64,000 bases of DNA. Origin: Bowmanella denitrificans. GTDB taxonomy: Bacteria; Pseudomonadota; Gammaproteobacteria; Enterobacterales; Alteromonadaceae. The notes under the pieces are model-generated. The model was not told the DNA's origin. It saw nothing but the letters and a program-made list of their open reading frames with translations, and made no database searches. The stretch lies in contig NZ_PEBU01000009.1 of the NCBI RefSeq assembly GCF_002887595.1, positions 2,589 through 66,588 on the forward strand. The letters run 5' to 3'. The position numbers were made by a program, and so were the translations under genes. Positions 26,850 to 35,327 of this stretch are shown here, in pieces. Positions within the stretch are counted from its first letter, which is position 1. Every line of letters begins with the position of its first letter.

Positions 26850-27023
26850 ATGACCCGGGAACAAATGATTATTGCCCTGAAGGACGCCGAAGCCAAATTT
26901 AAGCGTAATCAGGAAATTGCCGAAGAAACCTGGCCGGTGGGTTCGCCCTTTCTGGAGATGGCCCGTCAGCAGGCCGCGCATATTCTGCAAAAGGAAATCT
27001 GCGCCATCTTTGAGCAGGAATAA
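26850..27023 (+). CDS. Small helical protein (57 aa)
   Basis: An ATG at 26850 with AAGGA 7 bases upstream encodes 57 residues that are charged and helical (EQMIIALKDAEAKFKRNQEI, then WPVGSPFLEMARQQAAHIL). It looks like a short adaptor or DUF-type protein without a membrane segment. It is 64 bases after thiH and 4 bases before the VOC gene, so it may be co-transcribed with the latter. No family recognised. Confidence 0.55.
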   Translation: MTREQMIIALKDAEAKFKRNQEIAEETWPVGSPFLEMARQQAAHILQKEICAIFEQE

Positions 27024-27027
27024 AAGC

Positions 27028-27378
27028 ATGGCTGAGCATCACAAAATTAACTATCTGGAGCTGCCAGCTAAAGATTTAGAGGGCACCAGGGCATTCTTTG
27101 CTCAGGTGTTTGGCTGGCAGTTTGTTGATTACGGGCCGGATTATACCTGCTTTACCAATGGCGGAATGGACGGCGGCTTTTACCGGGCAGACACTTGCGC
27201 TTCTGTGGCCAGCGGCAGTGTGTTGATGGTGATTTACAGCAAGGCACTGGAAGACTCACAACAGGCGGTGCAACAAGCCGGTGGCAAGATTATTAAACCC
27301 ATCTTTGCCTTTCCCGGTGGGCGGCGCTTTCATTTCAGCGATCCTAGCGGCAATGAATATGCGGTCTGGTCTGAATAA
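27028..27378 (+). CDS. VOC (glyoxalase-fold) family protein
   Basis: This 116-residue protein has one VOC module: HKINYLELPAKDLEGTRAFFAQVFGW at the start, then a Gly-rich loop (GGMDGGFY) and the closing strand motif HFSDPSGNEYAVWSE with a conserved metal-site Glu. VOC proteins bind a metal and act in glyoxalase, dioxygenase or resistance roles; many small single-module copies are functionally unassigned. The ATG at 27028 is used because it precedes the conserved first strand. It overlaps the next gene by about 26 bases. Confidence 0.88.
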   Translation: MAEHHKINYLELPAKDLEGTRAFFAQVFGWQFVDYGPDYTCFTNGGMDGGFYRADTCASVASGSVLMVIYSKALEDSQQAVQQAGGKIIKPIFAFPGGRRFHFSDPSGNEYAVWSE

Positions 27379-27730
27379 TACCTGGCGTGCACTTGCAGCC
27401 GTATTCAGTCTGCTGCTTTGCACCAGCCCTCTGGCTGATTGCCTGAAGGACGCTGAAGGTCAGGTGATCTGCGGGCTGGGGAGTTGTGCCAGGGATGCCG
27501 CCGGGCAGGTATTTTGCTCGGCCTTTAAAGATGGCGAAGCCATTCGTAACCGCATGGGCGAGGTATTATGCGGCAAAGGCCAGTGCCGTATTGACCAGAA
27601 TATGCAGGCTTGGTGTGCCACCAGCCAGGGTGGCGGTGCCGACCGTGACCGCAATGGCAAAGTACTATGCCTGAACGGCTGTGAACCGGCCAGCAAGGCA
27701 ATGTGTGAACAAACCGCTGCCACCCCCTGA
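27353..27730 (+). CDS. Exported Cys-rich protein with internal repeats
   Basis: The 125-residue product begins inside the VOC gene (ATG 27353 or 27359) with a signal peptide (TWRALAAVFSLLLCTSPLADC). The mature part is built from three to four copies of a motif like D-x2-G-x-V-x-C-G-x-G-x-C: DAEGQVICGLGSC, DAAGQVFCS, NRMGEVLCGKGQC and DRNGKVLCLNGC. Twelve Cys in about 100 residues suggest disulfide bonding in the periplasm or cell surface. No named family was recognised. The terminator or repeats downstream close the unit. Confidence 0.65.
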   Translation: MNMRSGLNNTWRALAAVFSLLLCTSPLADCLKDAEGQVICGLGSCARDAAGQVFCSAFKDGEAIRNRMGEVLCGKGQCRIDQNMQAWCATSQGGGADRDRNGKVLCLNGCEPASKAMCEQTAATP

Positions 27731-27786
27731 ACTCATAACAGACGCAAGCTAGAAGATGGAAGTGTCAGACTCTGGCGATCCTGTGG

Positions 27787-27804
27787 GTCGGATTTCAATC
27801 CGAC
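27787..27804. repeat. 18-bp palindrome of the dispersed family
   Basis: GTCGGATTTCAATCCGAC is a perfect palindrome with the same length, design and leading GGGTCGG context as the three at 10466-10553. It lies just before the 49-bp tandem repeat, in the spacer between the Cys-rich protein gene and the TonB receptor gene. Confidence 0.85.
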
Positions 27805-27840
27805 ATCTCCAAAAGCGCGTGTTTACAGTGTGCCAGCAAC

Positions 27841-28014
27841 GCCGACATACCATCCATCCCTGGATATCGTCGACGAATGCTCCTGCAACGCCAACATACC
27901 ATCCATCCCTGGATATCGTCGACGAATGCTCCTGCAACGCCGACATACCATCCATCCCTGGATATCGTCGACGAATGCTCCTGCAACGCCGACATACCAT
28001 CCATCCCTGGATAT
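27841..28014 (+). repeat. 49-bp tandem repeat, about 3.5 copies
   Basis: Copies begin at 27841, 27890, 27939 and 27988, the last ending after 27 bases. Units differ by single bases only (GCCGAC versus GCCAAC). Each complete unit holds the 10-base palindrome TCGTCGACGA and the segment CCATCCCTGGATATC. There are no unique spacers, so it is not a CRISPR array. The array sits at the convergent ends of the Cys-rich protein gene and the TonB receptor gene; reading frames through it are repeats of a repeat and not genes. Confidence 0.95.
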
Positions 28015-28039
28015 AAAAACGCTCCCATTGGGAGCGTTT
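28011..28039 (-). terminator. Rho-independent terminator of the TonB receptor gene
   Basis: On the minus strand, AAACGCTCCC/GGGAGCGTTT (28017-28039, three-base loop) is followed by TTTTTATA. A second hairpin, CGCCACCC/GGGTGGCG (28043-28063), lies between it and the receptor stop. Both act in the direction of the receptor gene. Confidence 0.85.
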
Positions 28040-28079
28040 GCGCGCCACCCGTTTAGGGTGGCGAATCTATCCGGTCCAA

Positions 28080-30158
28080 TCAGAAGCGATAACGTAGCCC
28101 GACTTCCAGCGAGCGTTCAGGACCTACATAAATACCTTCACGCATCCCCGTGATATAGCGCTTATCGGTTAGGTTTTTGACCGAACCAAACAGACTCAGC
28201 GCGCTGCTGACATTATATTGGCCCACGAGATCCAGCACTGTGTAGGCTGGGATCAAGCCTCCCCAAATCCCCCCTGCCGCATTGTCAGGAATATCTATCT
28301 GGTTGGTAGGGTCGCCATACTGCTCACCACGATAATGGGCAGACAGGGTGCTGATAAAATCCCCCTGACTGTAATTCAGCGCCAGATTAGCCAGAAGCTT
28401 AGGCGCATATGGTAAACGGTTACCTTTGTTATCGCCGGTTCTGAATTCCGATTTTGGTACCCAGGTAGCGTTTGTGTCGAGGCTGAAGCCAGCCCCTAAC
28501 TGATACGCCAACTGGAATTCCATGCCCTGATGCTGGGTTTCACCACCATTGGATTGCGACAGGTTAGGATCACTGTTGCCCGTAACCACCTGGTTACTAA
28601 AATCCATATAAAATGCGGCCACTTCATAGCTTACCGCGCCATCTGCACCACGGATACCCGCTTCATAATTAACCGAACGCTCGCCATCCAGGTTTTGATC
28701 GGTCAGACCGTCCAGCGCAACGCCATTAGAGGCTGGTGAAAAGGCTTTATACACGCCACCAAATAGCTGCGCGCCAGCGCTAAGCTCATAGGTTGCGCCA
28801 ATACCCGGCAAAAACTCGGTGTTTGAGGTTTGTTGTGACGCGTTGTTCTGCGTCAGAATCACCTGCTCCTGCTCGTATGATTCCACCCGGATACCGGGCG
28901 TGACAGCCAGGCGCTCGTTCAGTTGAATACGTGTTTGCGCGTAGGCAGCAACGCTATCGGCCGAATCAATCCGATGGCGATCGTTGGTGCCGGTGCGGTC
29001 CTGCGCTCTTGTAGCGCGAATTCGGGTGTCATTGCTTTCTTCCTGCATAAAGCGCAGACCCAATTCACTGCGCGCTGCGCTACCTAACAGTTGATGTTCC
29101 AGAGTCAGGCGGGTTTCCACCCCAAAACGCTCAAAAGAGCGATTGTTCCCTGTCAGCTTATCGGTATACACCCAACGCCCGGCTGTATTCGAGGCGTCAC
29201 TGTCGACGCTGTAACGCCAGTAGTCACGGGTAACGTCACTCCAGTAAATCAATGACTTTAAGGTCGCCGCATCTGTCAGACGCCATTCATGATTAAGATC
29301 AAAAGCTTTTCTGTCAGTCAGAAAATAGTCATCCGGTGCCGGATTGTAATCAGCGCCGGCCTGATAATCTTCCAACAACAGACCACGGTAGGAAATATTG
29401 GCATCATTGTCATACCAGGAAAATTTCATCCCCAGAGAATGGTTCTGATTGAGAGCGGCGCCCGCTTTAACCATCACATCTTTCATGTCATAGTCTTTAT
29501 CCATAAAGCCGTCGCTCTTGGCATAAGTGGCTACCAATCCGGCAAAGGCATCACCGGACTGACTGCGGCCCCCCGCCTCAACATTCACCTCGCGCATGTT
29601 AAACGACCCCAGCCTGGTCGCCACTTCCACTCCGTCATCCGGTGTTTTGGTCTGATAGTTCACCACGCCGCCAATGGTAGAAGGGCCATAGCGAAGTGAA
29701 GCAGAGCCTTTGAGCACTTCCACCCGTTCCACCCGTTGAATACGCGGGTTAAAGTAGCGGTCATTGCCGATAAACAACCCTGGTGCAACAGGCACACCAT
29801 CTTCCAGCAACAAGGACTTAGACTCACTGGCCGACAGGCCACGAATACCAAAGTTTGAAACAATTGAGGTTTCTTCCTCTGATTTAAGATTGATCCCGGC
29901 AATACGGCGCAGCACGTCTTCGGTGGAGAGCGGCTGAATACGTTCAATTTGCTGGCGCTCAATCACTACTACTGAGCCAGTCTGCCTGTGCAGGTCAGCT
30001 TGATTACCGCTTATTGTGATCACCTCAATCGTCGGCATTGGCGAGCTTTTGCCGGGGTCGGCCTGCTGATCAGATTGCGCCAGAGCCGACACCGGCAATA
30101 AGGCTGAGGCAATAGCAATAACCAGTCTTGAACGCTGGCTGGCCAGTTTTGTGTGCAT
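28080..30158 (-). CDS. TonB-dependent outer-membrane receptor, iron/siderophore type
   Basis: The 692-residue protein has a signal peptide (about residues 1-27, ending SALAQS), a plug domain and a 22-strand barrel ending in Phe. A TonB-box-like stretch PTIEVITISG is near residue 45. Plug motifs FGIRGLSASESKSLLLEDG, VEVLKGSASLRYGPSTIGG and VNYQTKTP resemble FecA-like ferric-chelate receptors. A candidate Fur site is upstream. No partner transporter genes are adjacent, and a TetR gene lies further upstream on the same strand, so the ligand is unknown. Substrates other than iron remain possible. Confidence 0.9.
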   Translation of the reverse strand: MHTKLASQRSRLVIAIASALLPVSALAQSDQQADPGKSSPMPTIEVITISGNQADLHRQTGSVVVIERQQIERIQPLSTEDVLRRIAGINLKSEEETSIVSNFGIRGLSASESKSLLLEDGVPVAPGLFIGNDRYFNPRIQRVERVEVLKGSASLRYGPSTIGGVVNYQTKTPDDGVEVATRLGSFNMREVNVEAGGRSQSGDAFAGLVATYAKSDGFMDKDYDMKDVMVKAGAALNQNHSLGMKFSWYDNDANISYRGLLLEDYQAGADYNPAPDDYFLTDRKAFDLNHEWRLTDAATLKSLIYWSDVTRDYWRYSVDSDASNTAGRWVYTDKLTGNNRSFERFGVETRLTLEHQLLGSAARSELGLRFMQEESNDTRIRATRAQDRTGTNDRHRIDSADSVAAYAQTRIQLNERLAVTPGIRVESYEQEQVILTQNNASQQTSNTEFLPGIGATYELSAGAQLFGGVYKAFSPASNGVALDGLTDQNLDGERSVNYEAGIRGADGAVSYEVAAFYMDFSNQVVTGNSDPNLSQSNGGETQHQGMEFQLAYQLGAGFSLDTNATWVPKSEFRTGDNKGNRLPYAPKLLANLALNYSQGDFISTLSAHYRGEQYGDPTNQIDIPDNAAGGIWGGLIPAYTVLDLVGQYNVSSALSLFGSVKNLTDKRYITGMREGIYVGPERSLEVGLRYRF

Positions 30159-30268
30159 GTTTGAGTTCCTTAGACATTAAATAATGATTTCGGCTGTATG
30201 GCGTCCAACCACAGCGAATTTGTGAGCGCATTCTATAGCCTGTGCAGATGGGAAATTTTAGATAAAAA

Positions 30269-30283
30269 CGAAAATTATTGTCA
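30269..30283 (-). promoter_or_regulatory. Candidate Fur box upstream of the receptor gene
   Basis: On the minus strand TGACAATAATTTTCG matches 11 of 14 positions of the 7-1-7 Fur consensus TGATAATNATTATCA. It is 111 bases before the receptor start, within an A/T-rich promoter region. A single site judged by eye, so weak. Confidence 0.4.
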
Positions 30284-30417
30284 ATTTGTTACACACTTAG
30301 ATAAAGGGCTATGCCTGCTAAATGCAATTGCAGTCAGACTCGCTCAATTGCAACAAATGGTTAGCTAAAGCGATTTTTATAGCACCTGAAATATCGGATG
30401 CTAAATAAACTCAACCA

Positions 30418-31053
30418 CTAAGGCCTGGCTTGCAACCCAATCAGATAGGCACAAAACATATCCGCCATCGCCCCGGCATAACGGCTGATTTCCTCGTCAC
30501 TGCGGGGTTGCTCAGAGAATTGTTTGCCTACAGTGCCCAAGCTGGTGCCAATTAAATCGGCGGCAAGCTGGCGCTCATCGACGGTATTATCGGGCAGCAC
30601 TTCATACATAAAGTCATGCAGTATGGTCTGCGATGCGGCCTTGGCCTGCTTGGCCTGAGGCGCATTGCGGTATAAAGGCGCGGCATCCTGCAGGGCAATA
30701 CGCATCTGAGCTTCTTCACATTCCGAGCGCACAAAGGCATGCACTAAATGACGCAGCCGCAACAATGGCGGATGTTGTTGGTCATGCAAAATATCACGCA
30801 GCAGATTGCCGGTTTGCAGCCATTCATCACTTTGCAATCTGAATAATATTGCAGCCTTGTTGGGGAAGTACTGATATAGCGAGCCGATACTCACCCCTGC
30901 CCGTTCAGCGACCCTGGCGGTGGTAAAACGCTGTGCGCCTTCGCTTTGCAAAACCTGAATAGCGGCCTGCAAAATGGCCGCCACCAGCTCTGCTGAGCGC
31001 GCCTGCTGGGGCTGTTTTCTTGAGGTGATTGGCGGGTTTTGTGCCTTATCCAT
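30418..31053 (-). CDS. TetR-family regulator
   Basis: The 211-residue product has the TetR N-terminal HTH (about residues 20-65): AAIQVLQSEGAQRFTTARVA, AGVSIGSLYQYFPNKAAIL. The remaining residues form the helical ligand-binding domain. ATG 31053 has GGGAG 6-7 bases upstream; the frame to 31095 would lack an RBS. It is divergent from the methyltransferase gene (86 bases between starts), which it probably controls. The C-terminal domain resembles the group with the motif LIGTSLGTVGKQFSEQ; effector unknown. Confidence 0.88.
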   Translation of the reverse strand: MDKAQNPPITSRKQPQQARSAELVAAILQAAIQVLQSEGAQRFTTARVAERAGVSIGSLYQYFPNKAAILFRLQSDEWLQTGNLLRDILHDQQHPPLLRLRHLVHAFVRSECEEAQMRIALQDAAPLYRNAPQAKQAKAASQTILHDFMYEVLPDNTVDERQLAADLIGTSLGTVGKQFSEQPRSDEEISRYAGAMADMFCAYLIGLQARP

Positions 31054-31139
31054 GCTGGCTCCCGGAATGCGAATAGTGAAATGTGAACAATTCATCGTAT
31101 TCTATTTGGCACACACCTTCAGCACAACCGGAAAGCCTA

Positions 31140-31805
31140 ATGAATACTTTACTGAATGCACCTGTTCACCAGGTCCTTAGCCGCCTGTTCGCCGAATCCG
31201 AGCAGGCCTCGCCGATGCAAATTCCAGCCCTTGCCAGGCTGTCAAAAGCAGAGCAAACCGCCATGATGCAAAGCAAAAGCGAATATCGCGAGTTGTATGC
31301 TCAGCTAAAGGACGTCCCTTTAGCTGTGTCAAAAGACACCGCCAATCTGCTATATATGCTGGCGCGCAGTTGTAACGCTCGTTGCATCGTTGAATTCGGT
31401 ACCTCTTATGGTATTTCCACCCTGCACCTGGCCGCCGCATTGCGGGATAACGGAGGGGGCCGGTTGCTGACCACCGAATTTGAAGCCAGCAAGGTCAGAA
31501 AAGCCACGCAGCATCTTAGCCAGGCCAATTTATTGGACCTGGTCGAGATTCGCGAAGGCGATGCGCTGCAAAGCCTGAGTAGTAATTTACCCGCACAGAT
31601 TGATCTGTTGCTGCTGGACGGTGCCAAGGCACTGTATCTGGATGTTCTTCATCTGGTACAGCCAAATCTGCGCGCCGGCGCGCTGATCGTGGCCGATAAT
31701 GCGGATTATTGCGCTGAATATATGGCTTATATCGCTAACCCTGCCAATGGCTATCTGTCTGTGCCTTTTGCCGAAGACGTAGAGCTGAGTTGTAAACTGG
31801 TCTGA
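31140..31805 (+). CDS. Class I SAM-dependent O-methyltransferase
   Basis: The 221-residue protein has the caffeoyl-CoA/catechol O-methyltransferase-like fold: a SAM-binding motif VEFGTSYGISTLHLAAAL (about 83-100), an acidic residue at the next strand end (LLTTEFEASK), EIREGDAL and LLLDGAK where the Asp would bind metal. It lacks some catalytic metal ligands that can only be judged by alignment. It is divergent from a TetR gene, so its expression is probably induced by a small aromatic or drug-like molecule. ATG 31140 is used, as the longer frame overlaps the TetR promoter. Confidence 0.85.
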   Translation: MNTLLNAPVHQVLSRLFAESEQASPMQIPALARLSKAEQTAMMQSKSEYRELYAQLKDVPLAVSKDTANLLYMLARSCNARCIVEFGTSYGISTLHLAAALRDNGGGRLLTTEFEASKVRKATQHLSQANLLDLVEIREGDALQSLSSNLPAQIDLLLLDGAKALYLDVLHLVQPNLRAGALIVADNADYCAEYMAYIANPANGYLSVPFAEDVELSCKLV

Positions 31806-31930
31806 CCGTCTTCCCTGTCGTATGGATACCTGCAGACAGTAGGCACCAGCCAGAATAAATTACTGAACGATTGCGTTCCATAATTGATGATGCTACCTTG
31901 CCATTACGTATTCAACCTTGAGTGGGAATA

Positions 31931-32566
31931 ATGGCAAGAGCAGGCAGGCCGGTAGACACGCAACGTACCGAATTGGTATTACAGGCTGTTGGCGAGCTGG
32001 TGATAGAAAAAACCATTGCTGGTTTGTCTATGGAAGGCATAGCCAAGCGTGCCGGTGTATCCAAGGTCACCCTGTATCGCCGTTACGCTGATTTGCCCGG
32101 CCTGATTATGGCCTATGTGAATTTTCATACCGACCAGGCCCTGAACGCAGCCCCGCAACTTGCTAAGCCACCGGCGCCCCTGACCGACAGACAGGCGCTA
32201 CAAGACCACCTATCGGCACAGGGCTATCAGGTGCTTAGCCTGATCACCCGGCCCGATGTGGTGCTGTTTGACAATGCCGTCAGCGCTGCGCAGCGGCAAT
32301 ATCCCGATATTGCTGCCGCCTTGTATCAGGCCGGTCCGGCCAAAGTCCTGAGTACCTTGTCGAAAAACCTGGCGGAGTATCTGACCGAGCATCACCTGAG
32401 TATTGAAACTGACGCCGCTGCACAGATGCTTTTCGCGCTTTGGAAGGGTGGCTTTTATGAAGAGCTGCAAATGACCGGACGGATGCGCTTATCGCCTAAG
32501 GCTTTACAAGAGCACGTGAACAGTCGAACCGGCTGGTTTCTGGCCATGCTACACGCAGACAGTTAA
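31931..32566 (+). CDS. TetR/AcrR-family regulator
   Basis: The 211-residue protein has a TetR HTH at residues about 12-58 (GLSMEGIAKRAGVSKVTLYRRYADLPGLI). The C-terminal part is a helical ligand-binding domain with a segment like the TetR_C_7 type. It is first in a three-gene unit with a membrane protein and a GNAT acetyltransferase gene, so it is likely autoregulatory for that unit. The start ATG 31931 follows GTGGGA; a GTG at 31922 is possible. Confidence 0.85.
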   Translation: MARAGRPVDTQRTELVLQAVGELVIEKTIAGLSMEGIAKRAGVSKVTLYRRYADLPGLIMAYVNFHTDQALNAAPQLAKPPAPLTDRQALQDHLSAQGYQVLSLITRPDVVLFDNAVSAAQRQYPDIAAALYQAGPAKVLSTLSKNLAEYLTEHHLSIETDAAAQMLFALWKGGFYEELQMTGRMRLSPKALQEHVNSRTGWFLAMLHADS

Positions 32567-32576
32567 AGGAGTGAAT

Positions 32577-33134
32577 ATGCGTCAATTGTCTATGCCCAAA
32601 TCCCTGCACGAAGTCTTTGGCCAGCAGCAGACCCTGGCTGAAATTACCATAGTGCTGCTGTTCTCCCTGCTCGGCACTTGTTGTATTTGCTATCAGTATG
32701 CACTTTCGGCAACCCCGGTCAGCACCTGGAAGCTGCTGTTGGGTCTGCTTATCATTGCCGATATTCTGGCCGGTTTTGTGGCAAACTTCAGTCGTGGAAC
32801 AAATAACTACTATGCCGTACGCCCCACCAGCCGTCTGGTGTTTATTGCCATTCACCTGCATCTGCCGCTGGTCGCCTGGCTGCTGCAGGCCGATATTGGC
32901 GCTGCCACCCTGATCTGGCTTGTGACCATCCTCTTTGCCCTAAGCGTCAATGCCCTGCATCGCTCGTCTTTGCAACTGTTTGTGGCCGGAGCGCTGGCGG
33001 GTATCGGTGTACTGCTGGTGTTACTGCTTAACCTGCCGCTCTGGTTTACCCTGGTTGCGCTGTTCTTTATGCTCAAAGTCATGTTCAGCTTTGCCGTTGA
33101 TCATTACCCACTCAGTGTCAGGGAACAGCCATGA
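32577..33134 (+). CDS. Membrane protein, about six helices, unknown
   Basis: The 185-residue product is hydrophobic with about five to six predicted spans (for example TLAEITIVLLFSLLGTCCI, WKLLLGLLIIADILAGFV, LFVAGALAGIGVLLVLLLN). Short loops carry single charged residues. AAAGGA is 7 bases before the ATG. It follows a TetR gene by 10 bases and overlaps the GNAT frame by four bases (ATGA), so the three form one transcript. No transporter family was recognised. Confidence 0.65.
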   Translation: MRQLSMPKSLHEVFGQQQTLAEITIVLLFSLLGTCCICYQYALSATPVSTWKLLLGLLIIADILAGFVANFSRGTNNYYAVRPTSRLVFIAIHLHLPLVAWLLQADIGAATLIWLVTILFALSVNALHRSSLQLFVAGALAGIGVLLVLLLNLPLWFTLVALFFMLKVMFSFAVDHYPLSVREQP

Positions 33135-33806
33135 AATATCATATCGTGCCCCTCACTGCGTCCCATAAAGATGAGTTTATCCGTCTGATTCGACTGGCCT
33201 TTTCAAGCGATCCACTGTTTGAAAAACTGTTTGCCAACATCACCGATTCGAAACGCAAGAAACGCTATGAGGAAGTGCTGCTGAGCTTCTTATTTGACCA
33301 ATGCCTGTATCTTTCCGGTAAGGTACTGGGAGGCTTCTATGACGGGCGACTGGTCTGTGCCGCACTGTTGGATGTGGCGGAAGTTCCCTTTCGCCAGCGC
33401 TGGCTGGGCTGGTGTAAGTTGCTGCCAGCCTTTGCTGCCTTGCTGCTGCATTTTCCGTTTAAGCAAGGACAGTTCCTTAACCGCTATTTTTTGCATAGCC
33501 GCAGGCTGATGCCGCATTCCCCCCATTATTATCTGACTCTGATTGGCACCCTGCCCGACTGCCAGGGTAAAGGCTTTGGTAAGGCGTTAATCCAACAGGC
33601 TCTGATGGAAGCCGCTAACTACGAGCATGCTACCGGGACTGGGACTGGATACGGAAAACCCTGCGAATGTCGCGCTTTATCAGAAGCTTGGCTTTAAACT
33701 GTTGTCGGCGGTACATATGGACGGCATCAGTATTATGTTGATGTTTCATCCTAATAGTCAGCGACATCCTTCAACGCCCGGCGGTGAATTAAACACCCGC
33801 CTGTGA
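33131..33806 (+). pseudogene. GNAT acetyltransferase interrupted by a frameshift
   Basis: The gene begins in an ATGA overlap and shows a GNAT domain: YLTLIGTLPDCQGKGFGKALI, the acetyl-CoA motif A, at about residue 135. At GGG 33635-33637 the frame runs off to a stop at 33697. The shifted frame continues the family: GLDTENPANVALYQKLGFKL, then a short C terminus ending at TGA 33804-33806. Removing one G from the GGG run joins both parts into a protein of about 224 residues. So this is either a recent loss-of-function mutation in a G run or a sequencing error. No slippery heptamer with a downstream stem was seen to suggest programmed frameshifting. Confidence 0.85.
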
Positions 33807-33887
33807 ATATTCCATATTCAGCAACTCAGAGTTGCATTAAAATAGCGGCTTTTATTGTTCAGCCCAGTTTGCAACCAGGACATCGCA

Positions 33888-34460
33888 ATGCCTAAAGCCA
33901 GTGAAATCAAAAAGAATTCCACCATCGTATATAACAACAAGACCTGTATCGTTCGTGATATCGAGCGCTCCGTGCCTCAGGGCCGTGCAGGTGGCAGCAT
34001 CTACCGTATGCGTATGTACGACGTAGTCACAGGTGCCAAGTTTGACGAAACCTTTAAAGATTCCGATATGCTGCAACTGGCTGATCTGGTGCGTCGTCAG
34101 GCCATGTTTTCTTATATCGACGGTGACGAGTATGTGTTCCTGGATAAGGAAGACTACACACCTTACAGCCTGAACAAAGATGCCATCGCCGAAGAGATTT
34201 TGTTTATCAATGAAGAAACCGATGGTATTCAGGTATTGATCGTCAGCGACGTGCCAGTGGCCCTGGACTTGCCCATCAGCGTGGAACTGGAAGTGGTAGA
34301 AACCGATCCATCGATTAAGGGGGCGTCGGCCACCTCGCGCACCAAACCGGCCAAGTGCTCCACCGGCCTGGTGGTGCAGGTGCCTGAATATATCGCTACC
34401 GGCGAATGGATCCGTGTGAATATTGAAGAACGCAAGTTTCAGGGACGGGCGGACAGATAA
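33888..34460 (+). CDS. efpL: Elongation factor P-like protein EfpL (YeiP)
   Basis: The 190-residue protein is an EF-P paralogue that helps ribosomes through difficult peptide bonds. Family segments are [30 protein letters not shown] near residue 90, [11 protein letters not shown] near 150, and the C-terminal [15 protein letters not shown] and RVNIEERKF. The tip loop reads [12 protein letters not shown] and keeps an Arg, but appears one residue longer than the E. coli SPTARGAATLY loop. The ATG at 33888 has AACCAGGA upstream, and a terminator follows. Confidence 0.95.
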   Translation: MPKASEIKKNSTIVYNNKTCIVRDIERSVPQGRAGGSIYRMRMYDVVTGAKFDETFKDSDMLQLADLVRRQAMFSYIDGDEYVFLDKEDYTPYSLNKDAIAEEILFINEETDGIQVLIVSDVPVALDLPISVELEVVETDPSIKGASATSRTKPAKCSTGLVVQVPEYIATGEWIRVNIEERKFQGRADR

Positions 34461-34481
34461 GCCCGTCTATCTGAGACTAAC

Positions 34482-34502
34482 AAGCCCGGCGTTGCCGGGC
34501 TT
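34482..34502 (+). terminator. Terminator of efpL
   Basis: AAGCCCGGC and GCCGGGCTT form a 9-base stem with a GTT loop, followed by T. It lies 22 bases after the efpL stop. Confidence 0.85.
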
Positions 34503-34558
34503 TCAGCATTTAGGCCACTGATTTGAAGCCGTGAATCCAAACCTAGCTAACTATTCCG

Positions 34559-34840
34559 TTAGCTACCTGTTGGAAATTTCTGCTTCTGATGTAAAACACG
34601 CATTATATAAATGCGTTCATTGTCTGCCCAGTAGGATACGACAACACAGACTACAGGGATAATCCGTAGTCGTCCTCTCGGCCCTTCTCTTTGTACCCCC
34701 TTCAATGGCTGGGACAACAGGTTTTCGACTTTACGTTCAATGATTAAATCCGTTTCTTCTGCTGCCCTTGAGTTAATGTCGTACAAAAATTCAAATATTT
34801 TTTCACGATCATCAAGCGACTCCTTTTCCCAAATTATCAT
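34559..34840 (-). CDS. RelE/ParE-family toxin
   Basis: The 93-residue protein fits the RelE/ParE superfamily toxin fold: N-terminal helix pair (EKESLDDREKIFEFLYDI), then beta strands with GPRGRLRIIPV, YWADNERIYIMRVLH. Such toxins cleave mRNA in the ribosome or poison gyrase. It overlaps the antitoxin gene by four bases (ATGA), the usual order antitoxin then toxin. The TAGCTAAC/GTTAGCTA hairpin at 34544-34565 spans the stop codon and may end the transcript. Confidence 0.85.
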   Translation of the reverse strand: MIIWEKESLDDREKIFEFLYDINSRAAEETDLIIERKVENLLSQPLKGVQREGPRGRLRIIPVVCVVVSYWADNERIYIMRVLHQKQKFPTGS

Positions 34841-35121
34841 GCCTTGGCTCTGGTACGAATTTTCATTTTTCTGGCTTCTATGCTGGCTTTAGCATCTTCA
34901 TGCTGAATAAATACACCGGTGCCATTATCCAGCTTTGCAAATGCCTGGTTAACTTGTTCCGTCAACCAGGCATCGTGCTCCATGGCCTTTAGCTGCTGAG
35001 CAGCCAACTCTTCAGTAAGCTGACGACATGCCTCGCTTAAAGTACGCCCCTGGCTTTCGGCCATCTTTTGCGCCAGACGTTTTGTTTGTTCGGAAACCCG
35101 AAACTGAATACGTGTATCCAT
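34837..35121 (-). CDS. RelB/DinJ-like antitoxin
   Basis: The 94-residue product begins MDTRIQFRVSEQTKRLAQ, typical of the ribbon-helix-helix antitoxins of the RelB/DinJ family, followed by SEACRQLTEELAAQQ and a helical tail that would bind the toxin. ATG 35121 has AGGAGT seven bases upstream. It precedes the toxin gene, and the pair presumably represses its own promoter. The upstream 100 bases hold no clear gene. Confidence 0.83.
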   Translation of the reverse strand: MDTRIQFRVSEQTKRLAQKMAESQGRTLSEACRQLTEELAAQQLKAMEHDAWLTEQVNQAFAKLDNGTGVFIQHEDAKASIEARKMKIRTRAKA

Positions 35122-35327
35122 AACGATACTCCTCATCATGTACACACAAGCGTTAGCGCACACGAAGCGAGACAGACAACCAACCTGCAAAGCGTCAGGG
35201 CAGTGAATAACAGGAGCAAACTAAATCGAAGTCTCCCTGAGAAACCCACGCTCAATCAACGCTGAAAAATTCACCCGCTTTTTACCTACAGCTCCTGTAT
35301 AGTAGCGCCTGATATATTGGAGTTCTG

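Noticed and set aside
27841-28014. CRISPR array
   Set aside because: Units are contiguous without unique spacers, and no cas gene is near.
27749-28153. Frames through the 49-bp repeat
   Set aside because: They consist only of translated repeat units and have no ribosome site.
33600-33700. Programmed frameshift in the GNAT gene
   Set aside because: No slippery heptamer or downstream stem was seen; a single-base change in a G run explains it.
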